A stretch of DNA of 64,000 nt from Heterobilharzia americana (Eukaryota; Platyhelminthes; Trematoda; Strigeidida; Schistosomatidae), in the NCBI GenBank assembly GCA_944470555.2, contig OX104132.1, positions 724,931-788,930 on the forward strand. The letters run 5' to 3'. Of the stretch, positions 50,501-58,200 are shown piece after piece. Positions within the stretch are counted from its first letter, which is position 1. Each line of letters starts with the position of its first letter. The position numbers and the translations under genes were made by a program. The notes under the pieces are model-generated. The model was not told the origin of the DNA. It saw only the letters and a list, made by a program, of their open reading frames with translations, and searched no databases.

Positions 50501-52163
50501 TGGAGAATATTTGCAGCTCAGGTGGATGGTCTTTGTTGTATCCTGTTCACTGAGATGGGTTGTTTATTCCTGGAACTTTCATCGTCTTGCTGGACAACAT
50601 CCTCCAAAGCACTAACTTCACTATGAAGTCAGGGATTAGTTTATGATTGGTTGTTTCTTTTGATTGTTGCGTCATTGATTGATTGCATGGATTTTCTTGT
50701 TCACTGTTGTTCTGTTTCACCTTCCTATCGTTTATCATTTTCCTCATTGGTTGACAGATTGCTGACTGATATGATTGCCAAGCTTCTAAGAATTCTGTAA
50801 TGTTTTCTGTCTTTCCTCTCACCATTCAACATTTCCACACTGTCGAAATTGAATTCATGTCCACATTATTATCCACGTGTATCAGAATGAGTGATGAAAT
50901 GTCGTATATGACATCGAATAGCCAATCGGTGTTTATGTAGACAAAGGTGAAGAGGGTGGCCACTTTGTCCAATGTAGTGTTGACTGCAGTTATTGAAGTT
51001 GATTTTATGAATGATGTTCGCTTTATCTTCCTCTGGTTGCTGCGTTCTTTGGTGTGCATAATAGTGTTTGGAGGGAATTTATTGATTTATGAGCCACACT
51101 AATTCCAAGGGTTTCAGTAATCTTTTCGTGATTTCTGACGTGTTCTTTATGTATGGTAGGATGATGCATTTATTGATTTCTATGGATGACTTTGTAGTTG
51201 ATGATGTAGGGTATAGGAATCTTTTGATACAGTTTCGTGAGTAGCCGTTCTTCTTTATGATAGATGACTCAGCTCAGATAACACAATGCAACCAAGTTTC
51301 TGTGAACTGTGAGGCTATAAGGTAGTCTTGAACACGTAGCCATGAGTTCAGTCCTATGCCTCTTTCGATAACAGCTCATGGATGAGGCGGTTTCTTTCCT
51401 GTTCCAGGTAGGCATCATTTCACATTTTCCAGCATATCATGACTATGCTTGGAAGACGAACTCATGTACATGATATTCTCACATTCCATTTTCTCACTCA
51501 ATCCTACTACATTAAATCTTACGAAATACAGGAAACTTTTCCAAGTTTTTATTACATGCGGAATCTTTATGTAGCAAGGCAACATGTAGGATTGTTGAAG
51601 AAAACCAACTGGAATGCTTCTTCCTTTTTCTTCACTTTGATCGACTGCATTTATTGCAAATATTCTTGACGCAATTGGATTCGGTAGCATATACGGTACT
51701 AACAAGGAGAATGTATTTCTCTACTAACTTGTCGCCGTAAATATTCATTTGTTGGTAATAATGGCTGCATTTGCTTTCCTTCGAAGGAAGATGACGATGA
51801 TAATTTCCTTATCTTTTCAAAGAACCAAGGATGAAATATATTCATTAATGCTTTTCTACTGATGACTCTTCATCAATGGCATCAACAATACTCTAGTTTT
51901 ACCTCCAAGCCTATGAAATTACAGAATTCTTTCCAATTGCAAAAATAATATAACCTTATCGTAGACTACATTGCAAACTTAACAACCATTACAATAAGGA
52001 GAAAACGTCTTCCACTGATGTTTCATGTAACCGTAACAAGTTTTCCCGCGTTTTCATCTCAAAATTATTTACTTCTCTATGGTAACTGTTTACAAAAGCG
52101 ATTGAAGTGAGTGGAATGTTATGTATTACACAAATAACTTGCCTAAACAAATTACTAGTTAAG

Positions 52164-52213
<50 letters not shown>

Positions 52214-55200
52214 ATGATAAATTTGTGAACTGTTATATGCAATAATAAAATCTTACTTATCAATTAATAGATTAGTTTAGTGTCTAAGGTGATTTTATTG
52301 CTAGTTAGTATTCATCTGGGAATGAAATCAACAGGAAACTTTAGACTAGAGGAATCCGACGTCTTGGTCCAATGGCAACGCATTTATGGCGAGATATGGA
52401 GGTACTAAGTTCGATTCGTGGTATGGTCATAGATGTGTACTAACTATTGAGGAGCTTCATAATAGGACGGAACACCTGTTCTGTGCTATCAGATTTTCTA
52501 TGTTTTTTCAGCTGATGTCGGTCTGTGATGAATACTAGGATGATGTAGATAATCATTTTTCCTCTTGTTAACAATATTTCAAAACATTTTTCTAACTTTT
52601 CCATATATCCAACATCTTTTATTAAAGCAATTATGGATAGTGGTTAGCAGTGGAATTCAGGGTGCACATTTCGCCCTATTTTGAACTCGTCAGCTGAGTG
52701 TACCTGCACCCCAGTGCGCGGCATTGTTCCCACTGAAACTCGAACCTCGTACCCATCGCTGCAAATGCCGAAGTGTTGACCACTATGCCCCGAAGGTACG
52801 ATAGCTACTTCTTGAGCGATAGGTATAGTTTTTAGTATTCATGTTTCTATACTATACCCGTTACACTAGGAGTGTCTGTCTTGGCTCGGTGGTGTAGTGG
52901 ATAACGCCCTGCTATTTGAAGCGGTCGCTCCGGAGTTCGAATTCCAGCGGGAACAACACCACCCACTGGGAGTCTGGTACATCTGGTTGATGAGTCCAAA
53001 GTATGACGAAATTCGCATTCTGGATTCCACTACTAACCACTATCCATCATTAATATAATTAATACACAGGTAATATCGAGACATCCGTACAGGAGCCCAT
53101 ATTACAACAGAGACCTATCAATGACGGTATAATACAAACGTTGTATTAATTTTCCATTTTCTGGTTTCCCTTGTTAAAGCACATAATCATGGTGAAGGTG
53201 TAACCGTATTACGAAAGTAATAGTAAGACCATTGATCAAGTTTTCTACGAAACGAAAAGCGGTACCAAAACATAAATACGCAACGTAGCCCCAGTTTCCT
53301 TTAACTACTTCGATGAAGTGGATATATAGTTGATTGGCTTACGAAGCTGATTATCAAATATTAAGTGGCGATTTCAAATACCGCCTTACGATTGTGTAGA
53401 AGGTTGGTGAGTAGACTTCAATTTTCAACCCTTGACAGATAAACAGGCAGCTTATTTCTAATGTCAGCTTATTATTTGCCTATAGAGTGTTGAAGAACGA
53501 TTTTTCTACATCTTATAGACTTCACTGTCTTTGCCACTTAAACACAATCAATACTGACTGGACATTAAAAACACTTAAATCAGCTAATTACTAAGTTCTT
53601 TGGAAACAAACCAGCCAAGAACCTATCACCTAAAAAATATGCAGGAGAAAGTGGGGATGGATTGAGCATATATTGAGAAGGCCAACTGGGGACATCACAA
53701 GTCAGGCCCTCTAGCGGAACCCAAAAGGGAAATGACGAGTTGGGCGTCTCAGTTGCGGGTGACAAGAGGAGATCGTGTGAAGAAGAAATAAAATGTTGTG
53801 GGCACTCGTGGCGCCAGGTTAAACGAGAAGACTGAAGAGAACAGAGTACAATGGAGGCGTGCTACCGAAGCCCTATGTTACACTAGGAAACCAAGGGGAA
53901 AACAACCGTAACAATAATTACTGAATCATTATAGTTTATGCAGGAAATGATTGAACATAGTCATGCTTACGCTTCATTCGCTTTTTGGATGACGCTGTAA
54001 TGTCTGAAGAGAAGGGGATTGGGTTTAAGCCTCGATAAGAATAACATCACTCATGAAGTTGCAGGTACATCCAGCTGGGGAGTCCCGCATAAGACAGAAC
54101 GCGTATTCCGGATTCCTCTGCTAGTCATCAAGATTATAGTAACTTTGATTCCACTTTATGTGAAAAGATTCGATTATTAGATGTTCCTTATAAGTTCTAA
54201 AGACTTTTTGAATAATTTCCATATTTTCACAATCGACTTTATGATCTGAAATTATAACTTGTAGACTAGCTACGGCTGAATTTCTTCCTATCTATACACA
54301 ACTAGATTGTGAATTCAAAAGGATCTTATCCTTCAAGTGGACTATGGTGTTCTGTAATGTGTTTGCTTTTCTGTAGAACACTCCTAACACAACTCAGAGT
54401 ATCTTATTCCATTTGAATAATGAGATCCCTCTGGATTCACAATCTAATTGTGTTTATAAGATAAACTACTCAGACTGTAATACAGCATACATACGACAGA
54501 TTTCCTGTGAAATAAAATTTAGAGGGAATGAATACTACAGACTAACTTTAACTAATTGAACTTGATACACAGACTTTTATTCTTCATTTTATAGTGAATC
54601 CATTGTCAGACTGTAAATTAAGTCTTGATGAAACAAATCAAAATGAAATCACTATTCATTGGATCCTACCATCTTTGCTGAAAACAAAGTTGTCAGATAA
54701 CAATAATCCTCTAGTGTACATAATTCAAATTTCTCATATTGGTAGACCAGAAAAGAAACTGGAAGAGACATGCTTCATGCCTGGTTGCCAAGACGTAAGT
54801 TGACAAACTGTCTAAATGATGATTGATATGCCCTGTAATATGGTGTATAATAGAGATAAATTCCTTAAATTCAGCGTGCTTTGTTTTTTATATTTCATAT
54901 CGGTTTGATAAGCAGATTTTATCTACTATTATTATTGTTTGTCCCTTGAGTTCCTAGTAGAATATAGGGCTTCACTAACACACAGCCATTCCACTGTCTT
55001 CTCTGTAGTCTCTTCAACCTCGCTCCACCACTGCCCACAAGCCTCCATTTCTTCCTCACACCATCTCCTCCATCTCCATCTCACCTTCAAACACCAAACT
55101 GGTCGCTTCCCATGACGGTTCCATTCAAGAACCCGGCCTGGTGTTTGGTATCGCCAAACCATCTTTTCAGTCTATCTCCAGTCTAATCCAATCCATCTCC

Positions 55201-58200
55201 ACTTTCTTCTGCATAGTCGTTGGGCAATGGGTTGTTGGTTGGTTGCTTCGTTGCCAGAATGAGTTCCTCTTTGTTTATTCTTATTATTCTAACCATCTGA
55301 CCTCCATAATCAGTATCGAGTGAGCGTAGGCTATAGCTGTTGATGTATGTCTGTAGTTTGTTTGAAATGCTTTCCGTAAGGCGCCGCCAAATCTCTCAAC
55401 CATCACATAGAAACAAGCACTAAATTAGCTGACTTAGTGTTGAAAATACAGATCCCGTTCACGCTTTATGCCAAACAAGTTGACTCGCCTTAGTAACACA
55501 CCATAATAAAGGATAGTGATATACTATTGGTGGAAAGTGACTAGCAGTGGAATTCATGAAGGGCGTTTCGTCCTGCTTAGGATTCATCAGCTACATACAT
55601 ACCTGCTTCCCAGTGAGCGATGTTGTTCCCACTAGGACTCACACTCGAAAAGGATCTATTCAAATAGCGGAGCATTATCCACCAGACCACTGAGTCACGA
55701 CAGCCACTTCTTGTGGGACGGGTATAGTTTTATTTATCTACAAGCAACAAAATTAGTGGTGATATCCTATTATATTATCAAGTATATTAATTTACTTTTA
55801 CAATTTATACTACTATCAGTAGCTTGTTGGTTTAACCTGAAATTTGCTGATTAGTTGAATTGTATTCACATGATTTTTTATTCATAATCTCATATTCACA
55901 ATCATTATCAACCTATTTCGTCATCCAGTATATATTCAGTCACATTTGATCTCATCTACCTATAGCCTGTATCAATACGTTACGATGGTATGTGAAATTT
56001 GCTTTCTGGGTTCCTTTGGTAGCCAATATCAAAAACTTATAAGATAATGAATCTTCAGACAGTATCAGGGCATCCGTGTAGGTGCCCACATGCCAACAGA
56101 TCCAGTAGGGTAAGGGGAAATTAGAAGTACAAATAAGTAGCAGTTGACAACCATAGTACATACACACAGTGAAAAGTACTAACCACTAGAGGATTTTATT
56201 GAACAGAGGTGAATAAAAAGTTGACCGATAACTGTTATCATAAAATATGGGAGTCTTATTGATGATCACATTTTTCAGCCCTTAATACCGTACAACTTAA
56301 TGAAGAGATAACAGATCTACCCATCTACCTAGGTAGCATCGTTTCAAATTCAGGCGGAGGCAGAGGCATAGATGAAGATATCAGAGCCAGCCAGGATCGG
56401 AAAAACAACAAGACCGGCCTTCCTACATTAATATGAAATCAGTGTGAAATGGCTATGTGTTAGTGAAGCCCTATATTCTACCAGGAACTCAAAGAACAAA
56501 TAATATCTATGTATAGACAGATGGATTTTAGGTTTCCTGACTCATTTAATCATCACCTGATTTCCTCATGTACACACTCATGAAATGAGAAGAATATCCA
56601 TTTGCTTACGAGCAAACCTTCCTGTTTCGTTGTAAACTCTTTGTACTATGACTAAAAAATTAGGACAGATTTAATTGATTAGAAATATGTTTGAAACTTT
56701 GGAGTGTATGTACTTTGTGTGTTCAGATACAAACCTTTACGTATGTTAATTGCTTAAAATTATATTCACAATAACTGGTCATTATCTATGAAACAAAATC
56801 ACGGTAATGACTTGAACAAAGTAGATGACCACTTATTAGTTGATTAGTGGAAATAGCATCTTGTCATCTGTGACTTTCAGGAAACCGATGTCCCGTAAGA
56901 AGTTCTCTAACCCGTATTACCTAGGAAAGCAGTCAACGATGTTACCATTCATTTATTCGGATAGTTAAGTCAAGACGGGAGTAAGACAAGGATGTCTACT
57001 AGCACCAATAATATTCCTGATTGTGATGGACCAGATCATGCAACAAACGCTGAGGAGTGAGAAGAGGGGGATACGCTGGATAGGGGAGGAGATTGTAAAA
57101 GATTCGGATTTCGCCCATCATGATTTATATCGAATGTCACACAAACTAGAAGATCTATAGGCGAAAGCTAACAAGTTGACAGAAGAGGCAGAGTAGCGAA
57201 GGAGGAGGGCACTTCAAGTGAAAGTTGAGAAGACAGAGATGATGATAATATTCAAGCAACACCACCACTAACAACAACAACAAGCTCTAATCACCATTAT
57301 ATTGGGAGAAACTTGTAGGAAGTAGTGTCTTTCACCTACCAACTAGGCAGCACTGTTTCAACTACACGTGGTGGCACAGATGAGGATACTAGAGCCAACC
57401 ACGATCGGAAAGACAGCAAGACAGGCCTTCGTGCATTAATCTGAAACCAGTGTGGAGATGTACTGCACTGCACTGCACTGCACTCAGCACAAAGCGTGAA
57501 CAACATCCGGATTTTCAACACCAACCAATCCAGTCAAGTCAGTGGTTTTTTGTGATGGTTGAGAGACTTGGTGTGTTACGAAAAGCATTTCCAACAAACT
57601 ACAGACATTCACGAACAACTGCTGACGCTGGCTCGTCATTGAAGCCCAGATGGCCAGAATAATAAAAATAAGCAACAAGGGACTCTGGCTGGCTGGTAAC
57701 GATCAAACAAAACAAGAAGCTATCGCTCAACAATTATGCAGTGGAAGGAAGTGGAGACGGATTGTGCATACACTGAGAAGACGGACTGGGGACATCACGC
57801 GCCAGGTCAGATCAGGCACTCGAGTGGAACCTGCAAGGGAAACGACGAGTTGGTCGTCTGTGGTGAGGGTGGCACTGAGGAGATTGTGTGAGGAAGAAAT
57901 GAGAGTTTGTGGCCAGTGGTGGATCCAGGTTGAAAAGATTGTAGAGCTGAGAGTGTAATGGAGACGTTCTACTGAAGCGGTGTGTTCTATTAGGAACCCA
58001 AGGGATAAATTATAATAATAATAATAATAATAACTTTGGATAGTGACTGGTTTCTTGCAGGACTAAATTAGGTTAGTCGATTAATTAGCAGAGAATAGCC
58101 AGTTTCATGTTGTCTAGTCTTGAATATTTACCAAACTCTATCGATTACTTTAAAATGGAAGTATCAGACTAGGAAGGAGATTATTATGATGCACTTTTGA

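Larger units (their letters stand above)
48874..52800 (-). repeat. Right arm of large inverted repeat
   Basis: Reverse complement of 34654-38502. Both of its edges lie inside elements that continue past the arm (LINE D to 48780, Smα to about 52840), unlike the left arm, where both are cut. It contains (TA)22 at 52167-52211 where the left arm has about four TA units. Confidence 0.95.

Noticed and set aside
34654..52800. The inverted repeat as an assembly artefact
   Set aside because: The arms are 10 kb apart, differ by a TA expansion, a 23 bp deletion and point changes, and have unlike flanks, which a chimeric read would not give. It still deserves long-read confirmation.
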